In this document: piece by piece, positions 41,779-50,903 of the stretch | Numbering within the stretch: the first letter of the stretch is position 1 | Layout: each line of letters opens with the position of its first letter | DNA from: JAEVLT01 sp050496765 | GTDB lineage: Bacteria; Bacillota; Bacilli; Bacillales; Cytobacillaceae | Reading direction: 5' to 3' | Assembly: GCF_050496765.1 (NCBI RefSeq) | Contig: NZ_JBNWEO010000005.1 | Location: 1-64,000, forward strand | Length of the DNA stretch: 64,000 nt | The notes under the pieces: generated by a model | Seen by the model: the letters and a program-made list of their open reading frames with translations, nothing else | Told to the model about the DNA's origin: nothing | Databases searched by the model: none | Position numbers and translations under genes: made by a program

Positions 41779-43275
41779 CCCAACTTTCCGTTCAATTGCT
41801 GATTTAACATTGTTTTTGCCAAACAATGTTTCGATAACGGCGTTGTTTCGTCCTTCTGCTTTTTTGGCAAAGAGCGGATTTAACGCGACTAGAACGAGAA
41901 TGTTGACGACAAGTCCCCAGAAACCTTCATACACGCCAAACGATTGATGGGTCGCATAAAGCGTGAAGACGACAACCATCCCGGCGATAAATCCGGAAAA
42001 TGCCGCTTCTTTTGAAAGCTTTCTCCAGTAGAGGCTGAAGACGACGGCCGGGAAAATTTGCACGATACCCGACACGCCCATTAACTGCAAGGAAATAAGG
42101 GCATTCGGGAATAGCAAGCCGAATAATAATGCCAGACCAATGACTACAAACACCATGTATCGTGTAACCAATGTCATCCGCTTTGAAGAAGCTTTTGGAT
42201 TGATGACATCACGGTAAATATTATTGGCAAAAAGGCTTGATGCACCGATGGCCATAATGGAACATGGCACCAATGAGGCTAATGCAATCGTCGAATAGGC
42301 CAAGCCTTGCATCGTGCCGCCATAAGACATATGAATCAATTCCAAGAAAGCAAAGCGTGGATCGGTTCCTTTAGGAATGACCAAAAAGGCAGTAATCCCT
42401 AAAAAGGTCACAAGCATTAACACAATATTATAGAATGGCAGAACAATCGCGTTTTTCCGCAATGACTCGCCGCTTTTTGAACTAAACACACCTGTTGCTG
42501 TATGCGGCCACATGAACAAGGCCATTGCCGAAATCAGCGCAGCAGTCGAGAACCAGAGCATGCCTTTTGGACCTGAAGTCGGTAAGATCAGTTTGGCAGG
42601 TGCGTGCGAAACGGCTGCTTGCATCATGGAGCCCCAGCTGCCAAAATGAATCATCGGAATGGTCACAACCATATACAACATAATGACCCAAACTAAAATA
42701 TCCTTAATAATCGCCGTATAGGTTGGCGCTTTAATTCCGGCAAAGAACGTATAGAAAGCAACGAGCAAGAACGAGACGACGACAACAAAAGTAATGTTAA
42801 TATAACCTGTACCGGCTATTCTTAATGTATCCTGGATTCCGCTTAATTGTAAGTCAATATACGGAATCAGCATTAACACGCCGTTAATTGCAATCAATAC
42901 GGAAAACAATTTGCTGTCAAACCGGCCTTTAATATAATCGGCTAGTGTTGTAAAATTGTGAGTCTTGCCAACTTTCCAAATTTTAGGTAAAAAGAAGTAA
43001 GCAAGCGGGTATGCCAGGACAACGTATGGCGTTGCAAAAAAGGCGATGCTTCCGCCTGTATAAGCGGAACTGGTTAAGCCTAAAAAAGTATAGGCTGTGT
43101 AAACGTCCGCCCCAATGAGAAACCAGACGAATAGGCTTCCCAGCCGGCGTCCGCCAACAGACCATTCCTCAACAGAGCTGCGTGATTCTTTGCTTCGACC
43201 GGCCAAAAATCCGATGCCGATTACAATTAAAACGATGATGGATGTAACCATCAGTGCGGTTAGATTCCCTTTCAT
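41776..43275 (-). CDS. Sodium:solute symporter family transporter
   Basis: The 499-residue protein has about thirteen hydrophobic helices and the SSS layout, with the sodium-site region around GADVYTAYTFLGLTSSAYTGG near residue 55 and the helix with SIMAIGASSLFANNIYRD near 345. It is coupled by a four-base overlap to a small DUF3311 protein, the arrangement of B. subtilis yhjB-yhjC. Members of this branch carry monocarboxylates; the LytS/LytT pair upstream fits pyruvate or acetate uptake, but the substrate is not proven. GGGGGAG precedes the ATG. Confidence 0.88.
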   Translation of the reverse strand: MKGNLTALMVTSIIVLIVIGIGFLAGRSKESRSSVEEWSVGGRRLGSLFVWFLIGADVYTAYTFLGLTSSAYTGGSIAFFATPYVVLAYPLAYFFLPKIWKVGKTHNFTTLADYIKGRFDSKLFSVLIAINGVLMLIPYIDLQLSGIQDTLRIAGTGYINITFVVVVSFLLVAFYTFFAGIKAPTYTAIIKDILVWVIMLYMVVTIPMIHFGSWGSMMQAAVSHAPAKLILPTSGPKGMLWFSTAALISAMALFMWPHTATGVFSSKSGESLRKNAIVLPFYNIVLMLVTFLGITAFLVIPKGTDPRFAFLELIHMSYGGTMQGLAYSTIALASLVPCSIMAIGASSLFANNIYRDVINPKASSKRMTLVTRYMVFVVIGLALLFGLLFPNALISLQLMGVSGIVQIFPAVVFSLYWRKLSKEAAFSGFIAGMVVVFTLYATHQSFGVYEGFWGLVVNILVLVALNPLFAKKAEGRNNAVIETLFGKNNVKSAIERKVG

Positions 43276-43472
43276 CCTTCAATCTCCCCCCTAGACTTCT
43301 GAATTTTGTAAATGGCCCATGTGAAAATGGGAGTTAAAATCATCCAGATTAGCAGCCAAAAGTGAAACAAAGGAAATCCGAAAAGGATCGGGTTGATCTT
43401 GTTAACTAGTGGCAGCGCTACCAATTGAGCGAGAAAAGGAATTAGGACTAATAAAAAAATAAGTGGTTTCAA
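43272..43472 (-). CDS. DUF3311 small membrane protein, symporter partner
   Basis: The 66-residue protein has two membrane helices (IFLLVLIPFLAQLVALPLV and FHFWLLIWMILTPIFTWAIY) and the family's PLFHFW motif. An ATG at 43502 opens a longer frame, but AAAGGAGG lies inside it and is ideally spaced for TTG 43472, which gives the standard length. It overlaps the symporter gene by four bases, and DUF3311 proteins are typically found beside SSS transporters as likely subunits. Confidence 0.85.
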   Translation of the reverse strand: MKPLIFLLVLIPFLAQLVALPLVNKINPILFGFPLFHFWLLIWMILTPIFTWAIYKIQKSRGEIEG

Positions 43473-43537
43473 CTGTGACGCCTCCTTTGAATGCGTTTTC
43501 ATTCAGCGGTATTAATATGTCCATCCGCTTGTGCTTT

Positions 43538-43543
43538 ATTATA
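43538..43543 (-). promoter_or_regulatory. -10 element of the symporter operon
   Basis: TATAAT on the minus strand, 65 bases before the DUF3311 start. The -35 is weak, as expected of a promoter needing an activator such as the adjacent LytTR regulator. Confidence 0.45.
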
Positions 43544-43605
43544 TCGGCTTGCATTTTGGAAGCGATCACTTTTGTCCTATCATGTATAAAATTGTGCGCA
43601 AAATG

Positions 43606-44331
43606 TCATAATTCGACTTTTTCGCGTAAACTTTTGACATAATTGCGGCTGACGGGAACTTCCGAATGGGTTTGATCATTCATAATCAAATTGTAAGAGC
43701 CGTTAAACCATGTTCGAAGTTCCTTAATATGTTCCAAATTGACCAAATAGCTTTTATGCGTCCGGAAAAAGCCGAACCGTTCCAGTTTGTCCAACAGTTC
43801 ACTAAGGGTAAACAAGGCTTTCAGTTTCTCCGTTTTGGTATGAATGATTACTTCGCGTCCTTGCTTTTCGATAAAATAAATTTCTTTCGGCGACAAATAG
43901 GTAATCCCGTTTTCCGTTTCGATCGCCAATTTGGTTTTTGTCTGTTCTGTCTTGAGATGATTTTCCTTGAGCCTATTTGCGTAGTTCTCGAACACTTCCT
44001 GCAAATCCTCTGAATCATACGGTTTTAATACGTAATGGAATGCCCGCAGTTTAAACGCCTCGATCGCGAAATGGTCATATGCTGTTAAAAAAACGACCTG
44101 GATTGGAAAATCGAACTCGTTTAAAATTTCAGCAACCTGTAAGCCGGTTAAATCAGGGAGCTGAATGTCAAGAAACAGCAGGTCTGGTTTTTGATCTTTT
44201 GCTTTTTTTACTGCTTCCATCCCGGAAGCGGCCTCGCCGATTACCTCGACGCCGGCTATTTCCCCGAGCATAAAGGCAAGCTCTTCACGCGCGGGCTGTT
44301 CGTCATCAACAATCATGACGCGAATCGCCAT
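43606..44331 (-). CDS. LytTR-family response regulator
   Basis: The 241-residue regulator has a receiver domain (phospho-acceptor Asp near residue 54 in LLFLDIQLPDLTG, Lys in the FHYVLKPYDSEDL loop) and a C-terminal LytTR DNA-binding domain (residues 135-240: ETENGITYLSPKEIYFIEK, FFRTHKSYLVNLEHIKEL). AAGGGGTG is best spaced for the second of two adjacent ATG codons. It overlaps the kinase gene. Its most likely target is the symporter operon immediately downstream. Confidence 0.9.
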   Translation of the reverse strand: MAIRVMIVDDEQPAREELAFMLGEIAGVEVIGEAASGMEAVKKAKDQKPDLLFLDIQLPDLTGLQVAEILNEFDFPIQVVFLTAYDHFAIEAFKLRAFHYVLKPYDSEDLQEVFENYANRLKENHLKTEQTKTKLAIETENGITYLSPKEIYFIEKQGREVIIHTKTEKLKALFTLSELLDKLERFGFFRTHKSYLVNLEHIKELRTWFNGSYNLIMNDQTHSEVPVSRNYVKSLREKVEL

Positions 44332-45946
44332 CATTCAGCACCCCTTCGTCAATCGGCCTGACAAAAGAAACAACGGTTCCTTGTCCTTTCTGCGATTGAA
44401 TTGTAAAATTTGTTTTTTCTCCAAAATGATAGGATAAGCGCTGGCGAATATTGGCCAAAGCAAAACCCATATGGTCGTCATTATTTTTCGGGACTACATC
44501 CGTATCCATCCCGTAACCATTGTCGCAGACGCTGATATGAATGTCATTTTTCCGTCTGGTGATGCTAATGATTACACGTCCATCTTTGCTCATTTTGCGA
44601 ATCCCATGTACAATCGCATTTTCAACAATTGGCTGAATGGTTAACGATGGAATCGTATAGTCCAAACTGCTTTCGTCTATTTCCCATTCAATCTCTAGTC
44701 TTTCGCCAAGGCGGGCTTTGACCAAGTTGAGATAGATTCTGACATGATCCAGTTCCTCTTTGATGGGGATTAAATCTTGATTGATACTTTGCATGTTTTT
44801 TCGCAAATATTTCGCGAGCTGGGTAATCATTTTTCGCGATTCCTCCGGCGCAGTCCGAATCAATGATTTAATCGTGTTTAAAACATTAAATAAAAAATGC
44901 GGATCCATTTGCGCCTGTAGTGCTTTAATTTCGGCATTGGTGACCAAGTGTGCCTGCCGTTCGGCTTCCGCCAACGCATATTGCTGGCTAAACAGCTGGG
45001 CCAATCCGTTTAAAATCGCAGTTACTTCCGCTGTTTGCTGCTGCTGCTTTTTTTCGTAAAAAATTTGGAATAATCCCAACTTTTGGCTGCCGTATTCGAT
45101 CGGCAAGTTGACTCCAAACGGGGTAATATCCCCTCTTTGAAAAAGGAGTTTTTCTTGTTGATGAAACGTGACGCCGACTGCTTCTGTCTCTTGGAGGAGA
45201 ACATGTCCGATTTCTCCTACCGCCTGATCGAGCGGCTTGCGCCAATACGACAAGGTTCTTTCTGCGATTTGCAGCGCTTTTTGGGCATAATGAGCGCCAA
45301 TTCTTTCTTCTTCAATGGCCACCTGCATGAGAATAATGAAAAACACGGCAACACCGAGACTGTTTGAAAGAATTTGCGGAATTCCAATCAACTTGACAAG
45401 TGAAAGTGCTTGATCAAAGGGCTTTGCCAGAAGCAAGATTAACAGCATCTGCATCGTTTCAGCCAGAAAGCCCACGATAAACGACATTTGGATGGAAGCA
45501 ACGTGACGGTACCGCTTTTTAAGCGAATTTCGCATCAATCCGGCAAACATCCCCTGAAGAATCGGGGCAATCATGGTGGGCAAAGCGACAAAACCTCCTA
45601 ATAAATAACGGTGAATACCAGCAATCAAACCGACAGCGAAACCTGCTTTGACTCCACCAAACAACCCGGCGATCACCACCCCAATGGTTCGTGAAGTGGC
45701 AATGGCTTCCCAGCCGGCAATTTGTTGAATCCACGGTGTTTCATGGTAGCCAACCCCTGTTACCGGGAGGCCAGAAAACGTCCCTAAAATCGCAAAGAAG
45801 CTGAAAAGGGAAATAAAATAAAAAAGATTGCGATTGTCATCTTGATATTGCATAAAATGGCGCAGCTTCTGCTGCCTCGAAAACAGGAACGCCATCGCAA
45901 TCAAAAAGCCAACGCGCTCCACTTGCTCAGCCAGAAGAAACAGCAT
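44306..45946 (-). CDS. LytS-like sensor histidine kinase
   Basis: The 546-residue kinase starts with a 5TM-LYT sensor of about six helices (ending near residue 215), then a GAF-like region, a His-kinase domain with the phospho-acceptor in QAQMDPHFLFNVLNTI near residue 350, and an ATPase domain with N box IVENAIVHGIRKM and G box DNGYGMD. Kinases of this type with LytTR regulators sense extracellular pyruvate in several bacteria. CAGGAGG precedes the ATG. Confidence 0.9.
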   Translation of the reverse strand: MLFLLAEQVERVGFLIAMAFLFSRQQKLRHFMQYQDDNRNLFYFISLFSFFAILGTFSGLPVTGVGYHETPWIQQIAGWEAIATSRTIGVVIAGLFGGVKAGFAVGLIAGIHRYLLGGFVALPTMIAPILQGMFAGLMRNSLKKRYRHVASIQMSFIVGFLAETMQMLLILLLAKPFDQALSLVKLIGIPQILSNSLGVAVFFIILMQVAIEEERIGAHYAQKALQIAERTLSYWRKPLDQAVGEIGHVLLQETEAVGVTFHQQEKLLFQRGDITPFGVNLPIEYGSQKLGLFQIFYEKKQQQQTAEVTAILNGLAQLFSQQYALAEAERQAHLVTNAEIKALQAQMDPHFLFNVLNTIKSLIRTAPEESRKMITQLAKYLRKNMQSINQDLIPIKEELDHVRIYLNLVKARLGERLEIEWEIDESSLDYTIPSLTIQPIVENAIVHGIRKMSKDGRVIISITRRKNDIHISVCDNGYGMDTDVVPKNNDDHMGFALANIRQRLSYHFGEKTNFTIQSQKGQGTVVSFVRPIDEGVLNDGDSRHDC

Positions 45947-46093
45947 CGTTTAAAAACCTCCTGTTGTCAAAAAAACTGTCCTCTTCAAAAGAAAGAAAAA
46001 TCAGCAAGTCTATTTTACCCTATCTTGCTTATTTTGCATGATGGAACGTCTTAAAGGGGAGTGAAGCACCCAAAAAGGCGGTCCGAAAAGCGC

Positions 46094-46129
46094 GAAATGC
46101 CAAAGGACAGATCCGCCCTTTGGCATTCT
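46094..46129 (-). terminator. Hairpin after the glycosyltransferase/acyltransferase pair
   Basis: An 11-bp stem (AATGCCAAAGG and complement) lies just after the acyltransferase stop on the minus strand; the T tract is weak. Confidence 0.45.
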
Positions 46130-46138
46130 TCGAATCAA

Positions 46139-46834
46139 TTATGAAAGATCGCCGCACCGTCTTGCCAACTCATTTAAATGGTCGTGAATTTTACCAAGGA
46201 CGAATTTGCGCTCTGATTGGAAATCCTCTCGACCTGGGAAATAGACCGGACTGCCGGCAATGATCGTTTTTTTCTTTTTGCTGGCATAAAGGGGAACAAA
46301 ACAGACATGTTTACCGGTTTCTTTGTAATAATATTTTTCTAAAAAGAGGAATCCGTCGTACATTTCGTTTGTACCTGCAGAGGAATCCTGATAATGGGTA
46401 TCCGGAAAAATGATAAGGCTTTCGCCGTTTTTAAGGGCTGCAACGCTTTGCTGAAACGTGTGCAGAATTTTCCGCGATCCCCTGTAAACAGGGATGCCTT
46501 TTCCTGAATTCAACAGTTTGGAAATAAAAAAGGAAATGGGATAGGCCAACCCTTTTGCCACCAACTTATGGAATCCAAACCGCTTCGTGAATGTAAAATC
46601 GACATATTGCCGGTAACAGGCCTTTTGATCAAGGAAAACGTGCAGAATCCAAGCATGCAAGCTCCGCGGAAACCAAAGCAAAATGATAAATGGACCAAAC
46701 AAATTTTGGTGATGGGACACGAACACAACCGGTGTGTCGGGAAGTTTTGCTTGTTTCAAAGAATAAGAGGGATAGACAACCCGCACCATACCTCGTATGA
46801 GCCGAAATCCCTTTCCATAAAAATTATCTGCCAT
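46139..46834 (-). CDS. LPLAT-type acyltransferase-like protein
   Basis: The 231-residue protein resembles 1-acylglycerol-3-phosphate acyltransferases: motif I region VFVSHHQNLFGPFIILLW, YRGSRKILHTF in place of motif II, IIFPDTHYQ in place of the FPEGT motif and VPLYAS as motif IV. The usual catalytic H-x4-D is not exact, because the aspartate is replaced in HHQNLFG, so the activity may be altered. It overlaps the glycosyltransferase gene by 11 bases, suggesting joint work on a glycolipid or lipid-linked precursor. Confidence 0.75.
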   Translation of the reverse strand: MADNFYGKGFRLIRGMVRVVYPSYSLKQAKLPDTPVVFVSHHQNLFGPFIILLWFPRSLHAWILHVFLDQKACYRQYVDFTFTKRFGFHKLVAKGLAYPISFFISKLLNSGKGIPVYRGSRKILHTFQQSVAALKNGESLIIFPDTHYQDSSAGTNEMYDGFLFLEKYYYKETGKHVCFVPLYASKKKKTIIAGSPVYFPGREDFQSERKFVLGKIHDHLNELARRCGDLS

Positions 46835-47924
46835 GACTTTCGCCTGCCATCTGTTCAGGATGATTTTTTTTAAAAACCCAATGAAGCTGGAGCTGATAGC
46901 TGATGATTCCCATCAAGGTATCGACGATGATTTTTACAAGAACGATGTTTGCCCCAAATGATAGATTTGCAGAGACAACCAGTGCATATGAAACGATAAT
47001 TTGCCCGATTACTAAAGAATAGTATTTCATGATCGAGCCGGTCAACTGATTTCCTGATTGAAATACGAGTTTCCGATTCATATAGAAATTGCAAGAGGAA
47101 GAGAAAGCTCTTGCCAGCAATGTAGCAAAAAACACCCTTGTTTTCAGCGGGAACTCAATGAAAAAAACATTCGCTAGTAAAATAAAACAGAGAATATCAA
47201 TCACACCTGATGCAATCGTTGAAAACGAATAGCGGAGCAGCCCGGAAATCAGCTTGCGAAAGACGCGGATGGAATCAATAATTGAATTATAATGGGAACC
47301 ATCATTTTGGTTGAAGTATAACGTTTGAATCGGAATTTCCTTCATCAGGATATTCATCTTGCGTGCAAAAATCAGCATATTGATTTCGTATTCATAACGT
47401 TCACCTTTTAACGTGGCAATCTGGGGCAATTCCTTTATCGGAATCCCGCGTAAACCCGTTTGGGTGTCTTCCAGTTTATATCCATACAAAAAACGAAAGA
47501 TAAGGCTTGTGGCTCGGTTGCCAAACTTGCTGCGAAACGGAACATTGCTTTGGCTAAAATCCCGTACCCCCAAAAGAATGCCTGTTTGCATGTCTGTGAG
47601 TCCTTTTGCCAGTTTGCAGACATCTTCGACTGCATGCTGTCCGTCTGCATCGGCTGTAATAACACCAGCCAGGTGATTCATATTTTTTAAAAAATAGGTA
47701 AAAGCCGTTTTTAAAGCTCGTCCTTTCCCTTTATTGATCTCATGCGTTAAAACGGTGCAATTGTTTAATTGACTGCACATTGTAAAAATGGGGGTTAACT
47801 CTGCCCTGCTCCCGTCATTTACCACAATAACTTGCGCAGCTCCTTCAGTCAGTAAAGCTTTTACATATTCAATTAAACTTGGCGTCGGATTAAGGGCAGG
47901 AATAATGATTGCAACATTAAACAT
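46824..47924 (-). CDS. Family 2 glycosyltransferase fused to a GtrA membrane domain
   Basis: The 366-residue protein has a GT2 domain (residues 1-220: NVAIIIPALNP, VIVVNDGS, the DADGQH metal motif and EDTQTGLRG) followed by a GtrA-like domain with four membrane helices (residues 230-355). Fusions of this kind transfer sugar to, or move, undecaprenyl-linked sugars in wall or teichoic acid modification. AAAGGAG is spaced for ATG 47924, not ATG 47930. It is co-translated with the acyltransferase gene. Confidence 0.9.
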   Translation of the reverse strand: MFNVAIIIPALNPTPSLIEYVKALLTEGAAQVIVVNDGSRAELTPIFTMCSQLNNCTVLTHEINKGKGRALKTAFTYFLKNMNHLAGVITADADGQHAVEDVCKLAKGLTDMQTGILLGVRDFSQSNVPFRSKFGNRATSLIFRFLYGYKLEDTQTGLRGIPIKELPQIATLKGERYEYEINMLIFARKMNILMKEIPIQTLYFNQNDGSHYNSIIDSIRVFRKLISGLLRYSFSTIASGVIDILCFILLANVFFIEFPLKTRVFFATLLARAFSSSCNFYMNRKLVFQSGNQLTGSIMKYYSLVIGQIIVSYALVVSANLSFGANIVLVKIIVDTLMGIISYQLQLHWVFKKNHPEQMAGESHGR

Positions 47925-48136
47925 AACCATGTCTCCTTTCGGCGGTAAGGTGAAACCCCCGACATTTCGTCTATTACTAGCTTATTCTGAAAAGAAGAGT
48001 GTTTATGAATGTTTTTCTTTTTAATGTTATCATACCGATTCTGGCAAAAAAGAACAATTAAGTAGGACTAGGTGTAAATTTGACGAAATGGTGACTGGTA
48101 TAACGCAATACGGTTAAAAAGGGGGGATAAGCCACA

Positions 48137-48868
48137 TTACCCCATCTTTTTTAATGACCCAATAAAGGCTTTTTTAAGGGGGGCATAGTGGAGCAGCGGT
48201 TTCTTGTTGGGGATCGAAAACGGTGCAGCAGTATTGATTGCCACTTCCGCCTCAGCCTGGCTGACTTCCCATTTTTGATGATGGATGTCGCCGCGGAGAA
48301 TTTGATTCCCCCATTTTGTGAACAAGCAGTACCGCTCAAGCAGCCAATGGTCAAGGCTGCCGGGAGTGGTTGCTGAAGCAGGTGAAGTTGGTTTATAGCT
48401 GGCTGTAAACTCCCCTTGCTGCCCACTTTCAAAAATCCGTTTGCTTTTGTAATTCACTTTATCCAGCGATTGCTGCATTTCCATTGTAGCGTATCGGTAG
48501 GGCAGTGACAGAGCCTTTGCACCGAGAACCGCTAAGGGGTGATTGGCATCCAATAAGAAAAAATAGACCCCATTGTACCCGTTGTGTTTGACATAGGTTC
48601 GTACATTTAATTCAAGATAGGTTCGGAATAATGGAATTTCCGGCAGTCCTCTGATCCGCTGGTGAACAACGCGAAAGGGAAGAATGCTAAGCCATGCTGA
48701 TCCATCGAACATATCCAATTCGAGCTCGGAAGGAATCAGTGCCTGCAATGAACTTGCTGGAAGCTCCCAGTGCATGAAAAGGATATGCTCCCACGTTTGC
48801 GTTATCAGCCATGGGGACGATGGAAGAGGATCGGGGCGATGACTTGATGGCAACAACTCTTTTTCCAT
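48137..48868 (-). CDS. YqjF-like DUF2071 protein
   Basis: The 243-residue protein has the DUF2071 features: WLITQTWEHILFMHWELPAS near the start, FRTYLELNVRTYVKHNGYNGVYFFLLD in the centre (landmarks ELNVRTYV and GVYFF) and the late HLHHQKW-like basic segment. The family is uncharacterised and probably has an acetoacetate-decarboxylase-like fold. GGAGG supports ATG 48868; another ATG at 48898 is in frame. It stands alone. Confidence 0.8.
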   Translation of the reverse strand: MEKELLPSSHRPDPLPSSPWLITQTWEHILFMHWELPASSLQALIPSELELDMFDGSAWLSILPFRVVHQRIRGLPEIPLFRTYLELNVRTYVKHNGYNGVYFFLLDANHPLAVLGAKALSLPYRYATMEMQQSLDKVNYKSKRIFESGQQGEFTASYKPTSPASATTPGSLDHWLLERYCLFTKWGNQILRGDIHHQKWEVSQAEAEVAINTAAPFSIPNKKPLLHYAPLKKAFIGSLKKMG

Positions 48869-49055
48869 AAATGCTTCCTCCGTTTCGGTTTTAACCATAC
48901 AACTACAACGTAATCGGATTACCGATTCTATCTTGATTAAAACAGCTAGACGAACTGTAGGCGTCCCTCTTTTATAATGTGAAGTTTGTGTTGCTTTTTC
49001 ATACCGTTCTTTTTAGAATAACGGTAAAGAAAGGAATGGAGAGGTGAACCCGTTG

Positions 49056-49286
49056 ATGATTGAATTCTTATCAGCGCTCATTTTGCCCGGTTTGCTGGTT
49101 TTGCTTTTCACAAGGGTCACTTACAATCGGGTAATTGGGCTGATTCTAACGGTTGGCCTTATTACAGCATCTGTCTATAAAGGCTACACGCATACATGGC
49201 CGATTATGATTTTGGATGCTTTTTCATTGACTGCCGGTTTTGGCTTTGCAGTCAGGCTTAAACAAAGAGTGGTAAAAAAAAGTTAA
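49056..49286 (+). CDS. csbA: CsbA family small membrane protein
   Basis: The 76-residue protein has two to three hydrophobic helices and the CsbA pattern (LVLLFTRVTYNRVIGLILTV, then the THTWPIMILDAFSLTAGFGF stretch). In B. subtilis csbA is a SigB-controlled gene of unknown function immediately upstream of uvrB, and this neighbourhood is kept apart from an inserted exporter gene. GGAGAGGTG suits ATG 49056 or TTG 49053; the GTG at 49044 is part of the ribosome site. No clear SigB promoter is visible. Confidence 0.85.
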   Translation: MIEFLSALILPGLLVLLFTRVTYNRVIGLILTVGLITASVYKGYTHTWPIMILDAFSLTAGFGFAVRLKQRVVKKS

Positions 49287-49292
49287 ACGGCA

Positions 49293-49330
49293 GACGGCAT
49301 GATTAATCACCTATGCCGTTTTTTTTTTGG
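49293..49330 (+). terminator. Terminator of csbA
   Basis: ACGGCAT/ATGCCGT stem followed by at least ten T. Confidence 0.85.
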
Positions 49331-49576
49331 CTGTTTTTGCATAAATGCTGCTTCGTTTGTTTGTATGATTAGGGTACCATCCTAACACTAGTCTTAAACA
49401 AGCGTATAAAAAAATTGACCGTTCACAGTATGCCAGTTTTAAACCTAACATAAACTTGGCGAATGGCGAGAGTCAATATATAGAAAAGAGGACGACATTT
49501 TTACAAAGTGGAATTGAAGGATCTAACAATCAAATTACAAAAAAAAAATTAGGTCAAATCCTTTGTCTGTTCTGAT

Positions 49577-50512
49577 TTATCCGTGGTTAAGTAAAAATTT
49601 CTCCCCGTATATTCCATGATCATGCATGGATGGGTTTTCAATTTGGATTGTTGAATGTGTCAGACCATATTTTTCTTTTAAGAGTTTTGTTGTGTTGGAT
49701 ATAATTATTGAATATTGAATTTCATTATATGCCAATATATGGGCTGAAAATGAATAGTGGTCAGTAGATACAGCCCAAAGATGAATTTCATGTACATCAA
49801 TCACTCCCTCAATCTTTTGGAGATCTTGTCGAATAGAATCTAAATTAAATTGTTTAGGTACAGTCTCCATAAGAATTAGGTATGATTCATGAATAATTTT
49901 TGCACCACCAATGAAGATAATGACACCAATAACCATACTAATTAAAGGATCAATAATTGAAATACCTGTAAAATAGATTAAAATCGCGGAAATAATCACT
50001 CCAACCGAATTCAATAGGTCCCCTATATAGTGCCAAAGTGCACTTTGAATATTTAAATTCTCTTCTTCTTTTGTAGTTCGACTTAGTACCAATGTGAGAA
50101 CAATGTTAACAATCAGACCAATCATTGCAATGGTTAACATTATTGGAAGATTTACTTCCCGAGGAGTAATAATCCTCCGAAATCCTTCGACAAAAATTCC
50201 AATTGAAATAATCATAAGAGCAAGTCCGTTAAGAAAAGAGGCAATAATCTCAAATCTTAAAAAACCAAACGTGTATTTTTGGTTGGAATCCCGGGAAGCC
50301 ATATAGATGGCTGTCATACTAAGTGCTAAAGCAACGACATCTGACAACATATGAGCAGAATCTGATAATAGGGCAAGTGAGTGGGATACCAAACCCCCTA
50401 GTACTTCAACAAGAGCAAAGAACAATGTTAACCATAATGTAATCCATAAAGTTTTCCTTGACTTATGTTGTTGTTTTACATGATTTAAATGATGATAATC
50501 GTTTTTATTCAT
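49577..50512 (-). CDS. Cation diffusion facilitator (CDF) metal exporter
   Basis: The 311-residue protein has six membrane helices and a cytoplasmic C-terminal domain. Metal sites fit CDF proteins: SDSAHMLSDVVAL in helix 2 and the HYIGDLLNSVGV segment in helix 5. The N-terminus is His-rich (DYHHLNHVKQQHK). Such proteins export Zn, Co, Cd or Fe(II) in exchange for protons. GGGAG supports ATG 50512 rather than 50566. A Fur-like box lies about 85 bases upstream, pointing to iron. It is inserted between csbA and uvrB in the opposite orientation. Confidence 0.9.
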   Translation of the reverse strand: MNKNDYHHLNHVKQQHKSRKTLWITLWLTLFFALVEVLGGLVSHSLALLSDSAHMLSDVVALALSMTAIYMASRDSNQKYTFGFLRFEIIASFLNGLALMIISIGIFVEGFRRIITPREVNLPIMLTIAMIGLIVNIVLTLVLSRTTKEEENLNIQSALWHYIGDLLNSVGVIISAILIYFTGISIIDPLISMVIGVIIFIGGAKIIHESYLILMETVPKQFNLDSIRQDLQKIEGVIDVHEIHLWAVSTDHYSFSAHILAYNEIQYSIIISNTTKLLKEKYGLTHSTIQIENPSMHDHGIYGEKFLLNHG

Positions 50513-50593
50513 CCAAATTTCTCCCTTCTTAACCTGATTATATTCTTGAGAAAAAGTAGTTGTCAATTCTAAATGAGAAAATAATTATATAAT

Positions 50594-50608
50594 TGAGAAT
50601 AATAATCA
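50594..50608. promoter_or_regulatory. Fur-family box upstream of the CDF gene
   Basis: TGAGAATAATAATCA matches the 7-1-7 Fur consensus TGATAATNATTATCA at 12 of 14 fixed positions. PerR and Zur boxes share this style, so the exact regulator is open. Confidence 0.5.
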
Positions 50609-50800
50609 AAATTAATCATATTTTTATAAAATATATAGGTTGATTATTTGTAATAATTATAATTTAATTTGTGCTACAATTGTATAAAATAGGATGGATG
50701 GTACAGATATTGGAGAGAACCATCATTAATTTGAAAGAAGTGTATGTTTGTTTGGATGAAATATGTAGAATGAATTATATCAGAAATGTCATTTAAAAAA

Positions 50801-50814
50801 CGAATACTCGTTCG
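50801..50814. promoter_or_regulatory. LexA (SOS) box of uvrBA
   Basis: CGAATACTCGTTCG differs from the Bacillus consensus CGAACNNNNGTTCG at one base and lies just upstream of the uvrB promoter. Confidence 0.85.
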
Positions 50815-50821
50815 CATATGA

Positions 50822-50852
50822 TTGGTTTGTTTTGATGGTGTTGTGGTAGAAT
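50822..50852 (+). promoter_or_regulatory. Promoter of uvrBA
   Basis: TGGTAGAAT at 50844-50852 is a TGn-extended -10; TTGGTT at 50822-50827 is a possible -35 with 19-base spacing. Confidence 0.5.
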
Positions 50853-50903
50853 GGAACTAAAGCAGACGTGACACCAAGGATCCATTTTTGCAGGAGGATT
50901 AGT

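Noticed and set aside
41576..41947. Protein-coding frame across the 52-bp array
   Set aside because: It runs through repeats and antisense into the symporter gene, with no ribosome site.
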